Source: Aspidiotus rigidus (lineage: Eukaryota > Arthropoda > Insecta > Hemiptera > Diaspididae). From it: DNA of 64,000 nucleotides. The notes under the pieces were generated by a model that was given only the letters and a program-made list of their open reading frames with translations, was not told the DNA's origin and did no database searches. The stretch spans positions 186,001 to 250,000 of the forward strand of contig JAVHKY010000009.1 in NCBI GenBank assembly GCA_035079385.1, given 5' to 3'. A program made the position numbers and the translations under genes. Shown piece by piece: positions 1 to 13,100 of the stretch (within the stretch, counting starts at the first letter, position 1; each line of letters opens with the position of its first letter).

Positions 1-438
1 TGCCTCAATTAACAAGGTTAATGAAGGCAACTCCGAGCGGCTCATAAAGTGGACTGCGAGTTTTTTTGTCTTATTTTAGGTGTATTATTATAAATAATTT
101 AAAAAGTCGACGTAAATTATCGAGAATGGTGACTGTTCTCGAGCGTAAAAATAACCAAAAGTTATTACGGAATTTTTTGCTTACGCGCACGTGGATTTTA
201 TTGTTGAAAAACTTGATAAAAAATTGTGATGTAACAAGGACTGGAGTAGAGAGGGGGGAGTCCTCGACAGCACACAAACTATACAGGAACTTCAGTATAC
301 CTAACCTATCGAGACAGCAACCGAATCAAATGATCGAGTTTACGCCAGAAAAAACTCTCACACAGCCATAAACATAGACTAGATCGACACTTCAGGCAGT
401 ACGCACGACTCTGATCTCGGTCCTACCCCCCACGATAG
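1..438. other. no gene recognised
   Basis: The short open frames here are antisense shadows of one another and match no family I know. No splice-bounded conserved exon was seen. Confidence 0.4.
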
Positions 439-520
439 GACCGATTAGCTCAGTCAGTAGAACATGGATACTTTTCGTCAGGGCCGAAAGGATAATCTAG
501 GGGTATGGTACTGGTTCGCG
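439..520 (+). repeat. tRNA-Lys-like head, probable SINE or tRNA relic
   Basis: The stretch TTAGCTCAGTCAGTAGAACA (446-465) matches the D-arm and internal box A of animal tRNA-Lys. It is followed by a CAGGGCCG that resembles the anticodon-arm exit of that tRNA. A box B-like GGTTCGCG sits near 513, about 60 bp after box A, which is too far for an intact intronless tRNA. The acceptor arm does not close. I read this as a tRNA-derived SINE head or a decayed tRNA, not a working tRNA gene. Confidence 0.4.
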
Positions 521-539
521 AAGATTCACTTTTAGAGAT

Positions 540-1880
540 CACCTAGGCTATAGGATACATAAATACGAGAGGAGACTAGCGTCATCGTTAGTGTAAGCTC
601 TACAACCTCACCAGACTCAAAGAGGGAGTCTGTCATATCGCTATTCATCCGGAGCAGAGACCTACGAAAGCCGGATGGTCGAAGTAAAAATAAATGAGTA
701 CACGAGGATTGAAAAAATTCAATCGAAAGGTAGCTGAGGTAAGCTGAAATTAAAAATTTAGAAAGTTTGCCGAAAGAAGTCATCGTAGAGTAAAAAAAAG
801 GAAAGCTATTCGGCGTATATAAAATCTTTTTCGAGATTCATTTCAAATTTAGAATCTTGATTGCTATCAACGACCAACTTCGGAACTAAGCTATTCGGTG
901 AAAAAGAGTGAACCCGACAAAGTTCATACAAAACATACATTTTAACACCGAAACTTAAATCTAACAACAAACTGGTCAGGGTAAATATGAGTCCTGCTAG
1001 GTGCGTGTAGAATTGAATGAGTCTCTATCGATTAAAGTGTGATGGGACTGCCATCGTCGAATCAGGTTTCTTCATGTATGACGCTCCTTTTTATCGAAAC
1101 GATGGAAAAGCTCTTTGTCTGGTACTCAAAATATGCTCCGTCCATAATTGAATACTCGCGAATCACCTCTCAGGTAAAAGCAACCACGAAAAAACTGGGA
1201 GGCGAAAACTCGTAAGGTGGGACTCACGAAATTCAGGATTTTGACTCGTGCCACTCGAATCTGTTTATCCTGCATGACAACCACGAATCGACACACAGCT
1301 TTTGACGAAACTTTCCAAGAGGGTTTAATCGTAAGCAATTTAGAAAAATTTCCCACCGTCGGAACAATTATAAATTTTATAATCGAAACACTGCACTGTC
1401 TCGTTGAGATAGCTAATAAAATGTCCGGCACAATTTCATTAGGAGACTATCGAAATAAAAGTATAAAGACCCAAAGAACGAGTACGTTCTCGAGAAATTA
1501 CGAGTTTTTAGGCTCATCTTCACGGCGATATGTACACAACCGTTCGCGAGATTTCCAAAAAACGCACTCTCGAGCCATCGTTGTGCAAAACCCGCAGTGC
1601 TGTTGGAGAGTTCCTTTCTTTTCCTCGTACCCAGTCGTCTTTGCCGCATAATCAACGTAGAAGGAGAAGGTACAGAAGAGTAAGGATAATTGAATGGGAA
1701 AAACGGGACATTAACTAGGAGTAGATATCAGGATACGTGTAAAATCGGTGTAACGTTTTAGGATTGAGACGAGATAGAATTTTTCTATTTGATACAGCGG
1801 CGATTACGCTAGGTTCGGTATCACGACACACATTCACACTCACACGACCAAAATTCGTTCGGTAAGTCGTTGTCTATACA
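540..1880. other. no gene recognised
   Basis: A 144-codon plus-strand frame at 1217-1651 overlaps two minus-strand frames. None has recognisable motifs. No conserved exon was found on the minus strand, where the transporter gene at 2904 would be expected to continue. Confidence 0.35.
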
Positions 1881-2630
1881 AATGGGTTTTATTGGCAAAA
1901 AAATTAAATATTGGATGTGAAGACGAAGGAAAAAAGTATGAAACATCGGCTTTTTAACCGAGTTTACAACGTGATGAAAAACATACATTAGGTGTCTCAA
2001 AAAATTAAAAAAAAGAATCACACAGAAAATGTGAAAATCTCACCTAAATTTTTCATAGAATTGAAACTATTTAATTCTCACGAATATCACTTATTCAAAA
2101 ATTAGAAAAAAATGAGCACGCTCTTTCATATGTGTTAAAAATGAAGAAATATTACAAAATAGAGTCAAAACATGCTAGAAAAAGAACGAATACGATATAC
2201 AGTTAGAAATCACATGTAAATTCTCTACCTGTCCTACTTTCTGAAATATCACCTAAAAAATAAAGAAATTAGAGGTGGGCGTGAGGTGGCGCAGAAAATT
2301 TGATAAAAAAAATATTGGATGTAAAATGTTCAAAATCTCTTGAATCATTCTATAAAAATGGGTTTTATTGGTAAAAAAATTTCTTAACTGATAAAAAAAT
2401 ATTGGATGTGAAATCTCTAAAATCTTTTGAATAATTCTAAAAAATAAGGGTTTTTTATGTAGAAGTAATTTAAGTGATGAAAAAAGTATTGGATGTGAAA
2501 GTGAAAAAAAGGTAGGTATGAAATATCGGTTTTTTAGCCGAGTTTGTAAAATGGCGTAGAACATACATTGTATATCTACTTGCATACGCGCCTTTTTTAA
2601 AAGCAGACTTACTTGAAAATCTAACGTCTT
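1880..2630. repeat. two diverged copies of a dispersed/tandem repeat
   Basis: The block at about 1886-1995 (TTTTATTGGCAAAAAAATTA, then ATTGGATGTGAA, then a CGGCTTTTTAACCGAGTTT hairpin, then AACATACATT) recurs in the same order at about 2355-2575. The word AAATATTGGATGTGAA also repeats about every 75 bp at 2311, 2398 and 2487. This is a low-copy tandem repeat, not coding. Confidence 0.65.
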
Positions 2631-2903
2631 CAATTCAAGTCATTTCAGACTCTCATAATACGGAGGAGAGGGGGATTGTTGAAACCACGAAAAACGACTT
2701 TTCGGTTTTTTCTTTTCAACGAGGCTTGCGTGGATGTGCGACTTCCTCGTACAGAACTGCACCAAAATTTTTTTTGTTTCACAATTCTATAGATGAGGAC
2801 GTTCGCACTCTTATATTCAGTATAGCCCTACAATGTAAGTATACGAACGAAAAAAAAAAAAAAAAAGAAACACGAGAATCTGTTCGACAGTCGCAGTAAT
2901 TAC

Positions 2904-3056
2904 CTCCGAAACTTTATAATGTAGTACTTGTCTCATGTACTTTGGTAAATCTGATACAATAGTGAATAGTCCCCAATCGTGGCCGATTTGCGCTATGATC
3001 AATCCCCACACAGCCGATGACGTCAACATGTTAGCCCACGGAGTTGAAGGAAGAGT
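2904..3056 (-). CDS. SLC17 transporter, exon with TM7
   Basis: 153 bp, phase 0 at both ends, acceptor ATTGCAG and donor GGAG|GTAATT. It encodes TLPSTPWANMLTSSAVWG followed by IIAQIGHDWGLFTIVSDLPK. The next exon, expected to start near an N-G-x-x-S-A-L-P-Y motif, was not found down to coordinate 1. Confidence 0.9.
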
Positions 3057-5149
3057 CTGCAATATGGAAATAAAATATCATAATAATTACGAGCCGAATT
3101 GTTCAGCTTGGATCACGTGAAAGGGTCTGCAATAAATCAAAATATTATTATACGTATATTGATGCTTACTAGCAGAATTGAATTCGTTGCAACATTGAAG
3201 TCACAGAAAAATTTGTTTAACCTCGAAACTATAGAAAATGTGGATTTTTGATGGTATTTTGAATATTAAATTGTTAATATAGGTACCAAATACGAACACA
3301 TTATAAGCATTCCAAATTATTCTTCCTAGTAGAATATTGTTAGGCCTACTTCTGTGTACCTATTTCTAATTACCCATACACGAAGATTTTTCTCACGCAA
3401 ACAACCGATATACGAGATGACGTTAATACAATGAAATACAATCAAACCGGTATCGGACGTTGGAATCGAGGTAGGTGGCGGGCGAGGTAGATATTACAAA
3501 AATTAAGTAAAATTTTTGGTCATTAATGTGACTAGTTTGCGGAAAGTACAGTTTACTCTTGTTTAAATGGTTTCAAAATCTCGTAAATTTTATTTTCAAA
3601 AATTTCCGATGAAAACGTATGTAAATTTTTTTGACTAATGGCCCCAATTGATGATAGTTTGAAGCTCTTATCGTGTATCGCGATTTTCACAAGAAGAAAA
3701 AAAAAATCTCCATTACCTTTCGTTCGCGGTTAACATTAGCAACGTTGTCAGACAAGTATTCCTTTTCCGCTGCGCTGATGAAACGATTCGTCGTAGGCGA
3801 GTCGGACACGAATAATAACCAACAACCGTACCATACGAGACCCATGATACCATAAAAATAGAATACCCAACTCCAGCCCCATCTTTCGATGATAACACCA
3901 GTTAATGCCATCGAAACTATTGTTCCTATTTGCGCTCCTGAAACACACGACAAAAGTTATAAACATCCGACCATAATTTGAACGGAAACTTTATCTCTTC
4001 AAAAAAGGATATCCAGGTCTTGGTCGACGCGTATGAAAGTTTCGAGAGTCGATGGTCATCGTTTGCATTAGGACTCCTGCTGCACAAACGAATGGCTCAC
4101 ATTGGCATATTTTCATAATAATATCATTTACGTATCTCATCGATTAAGACGAAGGTTGAAAAAATAAGTTGTTTATTTAAAATGGGTAGGCAAGCAGTAC
4201 GAGTATTGCAATAAATTCACTTCCGATTTAGCAGAAGGAACGAATTCAAAGTTTCACATTATTTTTATTTTGGAAAGAAACACAGATCCTCAAAACTTCA
4301 TTGGCGCTATTTGAGAATATCAGCTTTCCATAGGAATACACTTGAGGTATTTGTAACCCATAAACCATAGGTACTTTAATCTTTAGTTATACGCTATATT
4401 TCGAATAGGGAGACGCACACATTTTTATAAGTACGCGTATGGTGCGACGAGTTTACTACAGATAGATGAGCGGGCTTACGTTGGAGACGCGGAGACGAGT
4501 AAACAAAATAGACTAATTGGTAGGTATATAAATTGAATTACTATGACACGTGTGCATAATTTCTCGTACAATACGATGATGTACGTCATTTTCATGAGAG
4601 AAAATTGCAAGTTTATTTGATACCACGCGTACAAAAATTACCAGGCATTTACACTTTTCAAGAATGACGATATTTAGGTATAATAAGCACATGGATTTCA
4701 ATTATTAGACTGTGCAGGAGAAATGAAAGATTATCATTATTATAAACTAGCACACGTTCCAGTCAACAAAACAGTGGATTAAATATGAATCTTTCATTTC
4801 TCGTCTTCCGTATTTACCTGCAAACACCAACGCTCCCAAACGACCTCTCTCTTGTAACGGTGCCCAATGTGACAATAAAACGTTCAAAGATGGATATATC
4901 GTACCCTGAAAGTGATATTTAGAATCTATTAAATGTGGATTACAGCTTGTGGAAATCAAAATTTACATACCGTAAGTTAATGTACCCTATAATTGTACAG
5001 GAGGTTGTCGAAATACTGTATTTTTGATAATCCGTTCAGAGCTTTGGAACAGGACAATGTACGACTGATGAAACAGCAATCTAATAAAAGCTTATGTTAC
5101 TTTTCACAACCAGCGAGTAGGTATCAACTGGAACTTCACCTTATTCTTA

Positions 5150-5211
<62 letters not shown>

Positions 5212-7193
5212 TAGGTCCACGGTATGGCGAGCAATTTTTATACTAATTTTTTTCTAACTATCAAATTAGGTACGCGTGAATAAAAGAAAGTTTATTATTG
5301 TAATAGATGCGCTGATAAGAAGGGTAAACGTGCACGATAATTCCATCAAGGGAAAGCCCTTGGTGCTTGAAACCATCGAAAAGATTTTCAATCTCGAAAA
5401 ATGAAGAAAATCCGTAAACCTCCACTAAACCATGTTATCAAACTTTTTCCCCCTAATTAAACAATTTTCTATTTATTAGTATGTATTTATAAAATATTCA
5501 AAATGTATGACTTACCTGGCCAATGCCCATTAGAAATCTAATAATTATGAATCCGTAAAAATCTGCCACGCGTAGTACAAATGGACTAATGAGGATACAT
5601 AGAGTCGAACACAACATACCAAATCCTAGAGTATGTTTTGCTCCATACCGTTCAGCTACCCAACCTCCAGGCACTTGCGAAATCACATAACCCCAGAATA
5701 CGGAACTCAAAATAACACCCTGTTTCTCCTCGCTCCATTCGAAATCGTATTTTTTCTACGCACATCATCACAGGGGAAATAAACAAATAACACATTTTCA
5801 AGAGACTTGTATAATAATAAGCATCGTAATTGTGTTGTTAGTATTAATACATAATGATTACACTAATAGGCGATTCGATCCCTCGTCGAAAAAGGGAAAT
5901 TTGTTTTGTTCAATCGTACGACTAAAAAAGCGAAGGTCAAAATGAATACAATAACTCTCCCCTGCCCCCAAAACTTATTGTCGTGAAAGCTGCTTCTAAT
6001 AACTGAAAGCCTACGCAGAAAAATACAATTCCACGGTATCACCATATTATTCAGGGCGAGTTGGTGAAAAGACGAGAGGGCCGTTAGTCCCGGATTATCG
6101 CGGTAGTTTGAAAATAATCAAAAATTATTATTTACGTATCAGTAACACAAACGCAACTGAGTGATGGGAGCCCACGCAAACTGATTCGGAAGTTTTTTTT
6201 TCTTAAGAAGCGAAACTCCATCAGCAAAAATTTGGTCTCGGGTTCACGAAAGCTAAATTCGAGTGTATACATGCGTGACAAGTGCTGAAAAATCTTACCA
6301 TAGGGTGAAAAAGTTAGTTTCGAGTTATCGCGGAAAAAAAAAACAAAAAAAATCCGATTTTCGTTGATTTTCAGTTTTTGATAGAATTTTCTCGAACACC
6401 TAAGGAACAAAATGCGATCACAATTCAGTCGGTGTCACGTTTGCAAAGTTAACAACGTCATTTTTTCCTTCCACCAAGCGCGGATCCACGGGGGGGGGGG
6501 GTAGGGAAAATTTCCCCCCCCCCCAAAAAAAAAAAAAAAAAAAATCCCCAAAAAAACAAAAAAACAACAAAAAATCTGTAGTATCGAAGAAAATGTAAAA
6601 AAAAAAAAAAAAAAGGTCCTTTAAACTTTTTTTGGATTGTTTCCCCTCCCAAAGTGATCGTCTGGATCCGCGCCTGCCTTCCACAATTCGCGATCGCTAA
6701 ATTTGCTCAGTGTTTTTCTCGAAAACAATTTCTTTCAATTTTCAACTTTCAACTACTGAAACTCGCCAAGTTTTGGAGCTGATTCGATTTTCATAATTTT
6801 CATTCTAAGGTAGGATTTCTCAGCACTCGTCACATAGGTATCATTATCGTTTTACAGGTAAGAATATTCTCCATTAAGGTTGAAATAAATCAAGTTTTTA
6901 CTAAGGAATCTTTTTTGTTTCACTCGGTGTATACTTATCGATTATATTAGCAGTCGAAGTCTTTATTTCGATATGCAGACTTACATGAGCCAAAGAAACG
7001 TTTTGACGACTCAAGCCTCCTGCGCAGTCAGGCTCAGCACTAAACTTGATTTTATCATGATATATAGGAGGAGTCATTTCGGTAATGGTTAGAGCTAAAT
7101 TGAAACGTTGTATGTAAGCGTTCGATAAAGCAAGAAATCCAAAAATTCCAAAAACATAACGTTGAAGAATCCATGTTCGATGGTGTCCAGTAC
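2904..7193 (-). CDS. SLC17 (sialin / inorganic phosphate cotransporter-like) MFS transporter, partial gene
   Basis: Five internal exons on the minus strand join in frame: 7193-6985, 5755-5516, 4905-4818, 3937-3717 and 3056-2904. They give about 303 codons and cover roughly transmembrane segments 1 to 7. SLC17 proteins are usually about 450-500 residues, so the start codon exon and the last third are missing; the 3' part probably lies below coordinate 1. Family evidence includes the loop 2-3 signature WGYVISQVPGGWVAERYGAK, the helix 4 pattern RFLMGIGQGTIYPS, the HWAPLQERGR motif and the HDWGLF motif. SLC17 members move organic anions or phosphate across plasma, lysosomal or vesicle membranes. 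The insect subgroup is often annotated as a putative inorganic phosphate cotransporter, and its substrate cannot be predicted here. All four junction phases agree (0, 0, 1, 0), which makes this look like a live gene. Introns are 0.6-1.2 kb. One intron carries a hAT MITE at 6475-6676. Confidence 0.9.
3717..3937 (-). CDS. SLC17 transporter, exon with TM5-TM6
   Basis: 221 bp, acceptor TTTCAG and donor AAAG|GTAATG, phase 1 in and 0 out. It contains GAQIGTIVSMALTGVIIERW, WSWVFYFYGIMGLVWYGCW and then the cytoplasmic loop with SDSP and AEKEYL, a typical feature of the central loop in this family. Confidence 0.92.
4818..4905 (-). CDS. SLC17 transporter, short exon (TM4 to loop 4-5)
   Basis: 88 bp, acceptor TTTCAG and donor GCAG|GTAAAT, phase 0 in and 1 out. 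It encodes GTIYPSLNVLLSHWAPLQER then GRLGALVFAG, the W-x-P-x-x-E-R-G motif shared by SLC17 proteins. Confidence 0.92.
5153..5207. repeat. (TC)n microsatellite
   Basis: About 27 uninterrupted TC units lie in an intron of the SLC17 gene. The open frame that runs through it is an artefact of the repeat. Confidence 0.97.
5516..5755 (-). CDS. SLC17 transporter, exon with TM2 to TM4 start
   Basis: 240 bp, phase 0 at both ends, from a GCGTAG acceptor to a CAG|GTAAGT donor. It encodes FEWSEEKQGVILSSVFWGY, then the P-G-G-W-x-A-x-x-Y-G-A-K loop motif of the family, and ends in RFLMGIGQ. This is the most conserved block of the gene. Confidence 0.92.
6475..6676. mobile_element. 202-bp hAT-type MITE, 8-bp target duplication
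   Basis: The ends are CAAGCGCGGATCCA and its near-perfect inverse TGGATCCGCGCCTG. They are flanked by identical 8-bp duplications CCTTCCAC (6467-6474 and 6677-6684), the size made by hAT transposases. The inside is mostly G, C and A homopolymers, so it is non-autonomous. It sits in the intron between the first two visible SLC17 exons. Confidence 0.88.
6985..7193 (-). CDS. SLC17 transporter, exon with TM1 and first luminal loop
   Basis: The exon is entered through a TTGCAG acceptor and left through CAT|GTAAGT. It encodes the RTWILQRYVFGIFGFL first membrane helix and the Q-R-F-N-L-A segment typical of SLC17, then a loop with a cysteine and an N-V-S glycosylation sequon. It begins with two bases of a split codon, so at least one further 5' exon exists upstream (above 7193). 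I did not identify it. Confidence 0.87.
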
Positions 7194-10100
7194 CTGCAAG
7201 ATTAATGTCATCACTCAATTTCTTTGAGCTCGATTTTTAAAGAAAACTTTTTCTAGTTCCGAAAACAGTTACCCGAGCATTCTAACAAGGTATTTTACAT
7301 TCCGCGTTTGTCTGTTCTTTCAAAAGAGTCTGATTGAATAGTAGGTAAAAAAACATTCATATTATGCTAAATACATGGTGTGAGTCTACACTCCAAGTCC
7401 AGCGGAAATTTGGAGCGTTAGATTTCAGCCAGTACACCCAGGATGAAATCTATCAATCCACTTTCAATTTTTCAAAGCAAGTGATTTACTTACTGTTGGC
7501 AACACTTACAGCTACCCAAAATTGTGTTATATGAGCCTCGTTTCATCATTGCGTATTATGTAGGCCAACGTGTCTCCTCCTGTATAGGCTATATTTCAAA
7601 AATCTATTTTGTATTCGCACGTGGATTTATCAATTGAAGAAGATACTTACATCAGTACCAAAACTGGTTATAGTCACTCAATTATAACATATAGGTACCT
7701 AAATCCGTGATTAGAAATTCATCGTTCTTCATGTTTTCGCTAAGAAGTTACCAAATAAATAAATGATACAAATATTTTTTATGTCCAGTTTGTTGAAATA
7801 TGATTAACTTATCATTTAATAAACTTGTAAAAACGTCGATTTTAAATGAATGACTCTCCCTTGTTACTAGGGCTAGTTCACTTTTAAAGTGTACATATGT
7901 GAAAAACGACGCCATCATTGATCTTCTGTCGCAACGAGATCAATGTTAAAAATGTATTTTTCAATTAATAATTATTGAATTCTTTATTAAAATTTCAACG
8001 TTCTTATTATGTACACTGTACACGCCAACCCACGGTGCGGTTACTCTTTCTACTCCCAAACGAATTCCCTTTCCTGCGTAAAATGAATCCAGTGGCCTCC
8101 TTTGTTTAAGTAAATTAGAATTCAATTTTCTCACTTTTCGTGAATGGAGAAAAAGAGACTCACCCTCTCCAGAACAGTTCCCGTACCAGCACTAGCCGAC
8201 ACTTAAACCAACAGTTAGGTGCATTCTGCACTTATAGCATTCTTGTACATGAAAGCATGTACCTGCGTACTCAATTAACCGGCGAACGTATGAAGAAGCC
8301 GGAATAAATATCTTGCCAGTTTTCACCGGTACCGTAAGAAAGATACGAGTAGGCATAATGTAAATTATTTATCCCTCAATGTTCCACCTTTACTTCTCAG
8401 GAATGTATGATTTTTAGGTTTAAATAGATTATTCCGTGCACACGGCAAACGAGTATAATTATTGAGAATTTCATTTCTAAATTTGCTATTATCCTTTTTT
8501 TTTTTTTCTTCGACATTCCGTTCAACTTTATATATTTTTAGTCCGCACAATTTAATAATACTTCGCGTTTCAAAATTGATGATTAAAATTTTTCCCTCGA
8601 CTCGCACGGTTATGTAGGTACCCACCAATTAAATTATCAATTCGAGCGAATGATCAAATTTGCAAGCAAAGTTCGAAAATACCTATAAAGCGAAAACCTA
8701 CAGAATTGAGATAGAAAATTAGTTATTGCACGAATAATCGTTATCCTGTTAAACCCGATGAGGACAAATACTCGTAAGATCTTTATGAAATCATTCGTCG
8801 AAAAGGAGACTTTCGACGAGGAACATAAAGCAAATATACCATGGCTCGAACGATTACTCTTATGAATTGAGGCTTTAGAGGACAAGTTTGTGGAGCGAGC
8901 CAAAAGAGAGTGAAACAAATAAGCCTATCTACGATAATTATGTGAACATACTTCGAGTGAGGTCGTGTATAAATATTTCTCGTGACATATGTGTACTGGT
9001 ATGAGGCTACGATAACGTGAAACGTGAGTTGTCCGCATCACGCTGGGATATAAGAATACTTTTTTGAAGAAAAACAGTACGGCGCGGCGTTTTTCTGGTT
9101 AAGTACATCTCCTGAAAGTATCAATTTCTATTCATGTACCTATCGCAAAAAGTATTTTTGTTTTTGTGACGAGAACAAATTGATATCAATAGATATTATC
9201 TTTCGCACAAAGACGTAGATGAGAGGCTATTTTTCACCATGATATTGATTGGATTTTATTTTTTGAATTTATCGCCTCAAGTTTTTGGGCACAGTTTTGT
9301 ACTTAATATCCAAAACAGAATTATCGCGTAAATTGGTAGAAAGTAACCCAGTTTGAAATTTATAAAATCGAAAGAGCAGTAAATTTTTAAATTTCTCATC
9401 TTTATAGATACGTTGAGCTCGTTGAGTTTTAAAAATAATAACTCGGCAATTCGCATCTTCTCACGGCAGTATATTTCTTAGCAATGTACCCTATATACAC
9501 ACTGTATAATTATATTCACTATTCATCGAAAAAAGTCTCTAATTAAAAATAAGTAAATTTATATTTATTCTTCGAAATTACTAATTTCTCTTTATGGCTA
9601 TAGGAATTCCCAAACAATTTATAGCATTAACGTATCACAAGTATAGACTAAAGATGGAAGAACGCGCGTGATGTTTGTGTTTACTTTCAAGTCGTTGAAT
9701 CAACCACGATAACAGCACAAATTTTATTTCAAATTTGTTCAGCCGCCATTATAAGATTGCGAATCGTGAGTTGTCAAAAGTAACTCGTAAAAACAGATTA
9801 CAATCGTTCGTTCAAAATAATATTAAAAATATATGAGAAATAATATACGTGTAGGAAAGTACTTGGACTTGAGGTCAAGGAAGATTGAAACAAATTTTCG
9901 TCCTAGCTGTGACTACTCACCTACGTTTCCTAGGGGGGGTACTTTCCGACAAATCAAATATTTTAGTCCGAGTGACCGGGTTACGTACTTGAGCCGATAA
10001 TTTTTAATTCGTAGGCCTATCTTATTCCTTTTTCTTCAATTTTTGGACCTACCTACTCGTAGAACCACACTAACCTTCATTATTCACCGCGTGTACCTCG

Positions 10101-13100
10101 TTGTTTCGTTTACACTCCATCAGTAAAGTTGTTCTTGTTTCCTTAGGTTCGTAGTTACGAAATTGTAGTCCACTACGTTAGGTATTCAGAAATGACGATC
10201 ATTTACGAAGATGATATGTACGCACGCACCACCGCACAGCTTTCGGCGTTTTGCGCGAGCAATCAAACGATCGAAGGAACCAAAATTAGATCATTCCTTA
10301 CAATTAGAATTCTATAATACACACGCGACGGATATGTTTACTAATGGAAAATATTATGAAAAGAAAATTGAGAAAGAATCTGTTGACGTCGAGTAAAAGA
10401 AAATAAATAATCCGTGCGTTTATCATCACACGTATTACGCGTACACTTCACTCTTCAGACAGGAAAAAAAATAAACTGTCTCGTTTATGTAGTAGCTCGT
10501 GTAGTGAAAATGATACAAGTTCAAACAATGACTCGTATTCTAAGGTCAAACGTAAACTAGTTATCTGAAGAAATGCAGGAAATACATGTAACGTTTCGGA
10601 TTAGCATGAGTATCTAGGTATTACTGACACAAATATAATCTACGGTTTCGTATACGCAAAAATGGATTGCATTACGTTATTAGTGTTGCACTGAGCGATG
10701 AGACGTGCATTAAAAACATAGGTAGTGTGCAAGTTTTGTTTTGTTTTATTCATTTATTTTTTCCTTTTCTAAGCGATTACTCTGAAAATCTCGTTACCCT
10801 ATCTGAATAATTTGGCGTAAAATTTTTTCATCTCGCGACATACGGAGCCGAGTTGGCATGCGGCCGTCCGCGGACTGTACAGCGCGAGAGATAATCGAGC
10901 CTCTTAAAGAAGGTCGCTGCGGTCGAATACACGTGCTAACACTTTTGATTGTTTTATTGGAAACTTATACCGTGAAGTTTTCAGTGTAACTAATCTTATC
11001 GTATATACTAAGCGAACTTAGGCACCAATCTCGTCAGTAATTACAGTCGGATAATTTTACAACGATATTGTCACCTCTAAAAGAGAATAACCAACCACAA
11101 ATACAAACACGAACGAGTACGTGTGTACATGTAAGTATACTAAACCTTCGTCATAAATCTAATTCAAAAAAATTTTTCATTTGGTAAATTTTACACTTGA
11201 TCGCTATGCACCAGAACGTAAACTCATCGTCTTCGTTTATTCACTTTGAGCTGAAAAATTTCAATTCAAGAATTCGGGAAAATATGCATTGGCATATGAA
11301 GGTCTCAGTTTTGAGGGGGGGGGGGAAGAGCTTCGAAATTGGGTCAAATCGGTGGGATTTCATATCATGAAACTGAGGAAGTATCTAGTAAAAAATATAA
11401 TATTTTATTTTGATAAAGGATTTATATATGTATTACAGAAAATTTCTCTGTCTCTGGGCCATACAATTCAAAATTTCTTCTAGTGTGAGATGAATATCGT
11501 GATAAATCCAATCCAAAACAGGGTCAGTCCATTAGTTTATTTTCCCCTATGGTGTTTCTCGAATTCATTTTCAAACGTCGTTAAATGGAAGATAAGCGCT
11601 CACGCGTATCAGTAGATAGGGACACAGCAATAAAAATTTCAAGTAATTTTAAAATGCAGGGAAACACATCTCGATTACAAAATTGAATAAATACACGTAA
11701 GTGGATTGTACTTGCTCCACTTCCAGATCGAGATAGAATTTACGTAATGTGACAATATCAGGAGGATAATTCTCGTACTGCAAATTCTACAAAACAATCC
11801 AGGTCTCATTTACACGAGTAAACGTTGCGTAGGCTTCTCATCATAGTATAGTGACATTTGATTTTTCCATTAGTGGATTTGAAACTTTGAACGGTATTAG
11901 CATGAACATACTATAGTAGGTAACAAAAATTGATCGGCTTCAAGACTTTTTGCGATCGCTTCCGTGATTCTCTGTGACTTGGACGCTTGTTTCAAGGCCG
12001 ATACGGCACGACTTCTACCAACATAAGAGATAAGCGGAGGGAAAATGCGCCATTATTGACTTTTTTGTAAACATACCGTTATTCAATAATCGTACATTTT
12101 GAATGTGATACGACACGAACGTAAGAGATTTGTCAAAATTATTGTGTTCAACAAGTAACGGGGTACCAGCTACTGTATATATCCCTTGATTTGTTTATTA
12201 TTGGTATAACACCCAGTGTAAATTAGATCAGAGTCTCAAAACGAACTTTACGCGATACGACTACGAGAACCTTGAACGACAGCAATTCAATAAATAAGTA
12301 AAATAGAATAAAAAACGATAATATCTTTATAAATTCAAAGTTCAAGCATCTATAATCACCATAAATACATCGTAGAAATCGATCAGCACATCTTTCCAAC
12401 GTTTGTCATGATAACAACATGAATAGAAGCAAGAGTATACATAGTATTATAATTATAAGGCACGATTTTCTTTCTACATCAATATCAGTCAATTGTCCAT
12501 ACACATGGGAACTCTTTAAAGTTTGAAAATGAAGGAGATAAAAATATTTTTCACGATTAAGTACGGTAGTTTAAAATATGAATATGCAAAATAATTATGA
12601 TGATCGTTGGTTGAAAGAAAATGAAGCTTACAGCATCAACGCGTGTGAGTGCTTGAAAGCTTGTCTCAGTTCATATTTGGCGATGATTTACCTCAATATA
12701 ATATAAACAGCAAGTTAGAGACATTATTTGTATTATATGAGTACGGTCATCTTCGAAATATTTGTAAATTGGTTTGAACGTAAGAAGAGGGTAGAACGTG
12801 TTTCTAAATAGGTTTTTTCTGCTGAGCACGCTGCCTTTTTCTTATACCTTTTCAAGCCCTGATAGCTAATTTAGACATGCAGAAAACGCTGCGCTCTTTC
12901 TCTCACCACAGCAATGTTTCTTTGTTTTACTCTCTCTGCTGTCTTCTTCGATTACTCCTGTGTATAATACTCTGCTCAACCCATTTTCATCGTCCGTATT
13001 CTCTCCATAAATTAATTACCTTGAAGATCAAAATTGTCTTCGACAAAAATTCTTTAGACCAGAGGAAAGAAAAAAAGTGTTAACAGATAGGAAAATGTTA

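Noticed and set aside
1126..1655. Overlapping open frames on both strands (up to 144 codons)
   Set aside because: No conserved motif, no consistent splice context, and each frame is a shadow of the other.
4993..5214. 73-codon plus-strand frame
   Set aside because: Its second half is the (TC)n microsatellite read as Ser-Leu repeats.
6418..6684. 88-codon minus-strand frame
   Set aside because: It is made of homopolymer tracts inside the 202-bp MITE.
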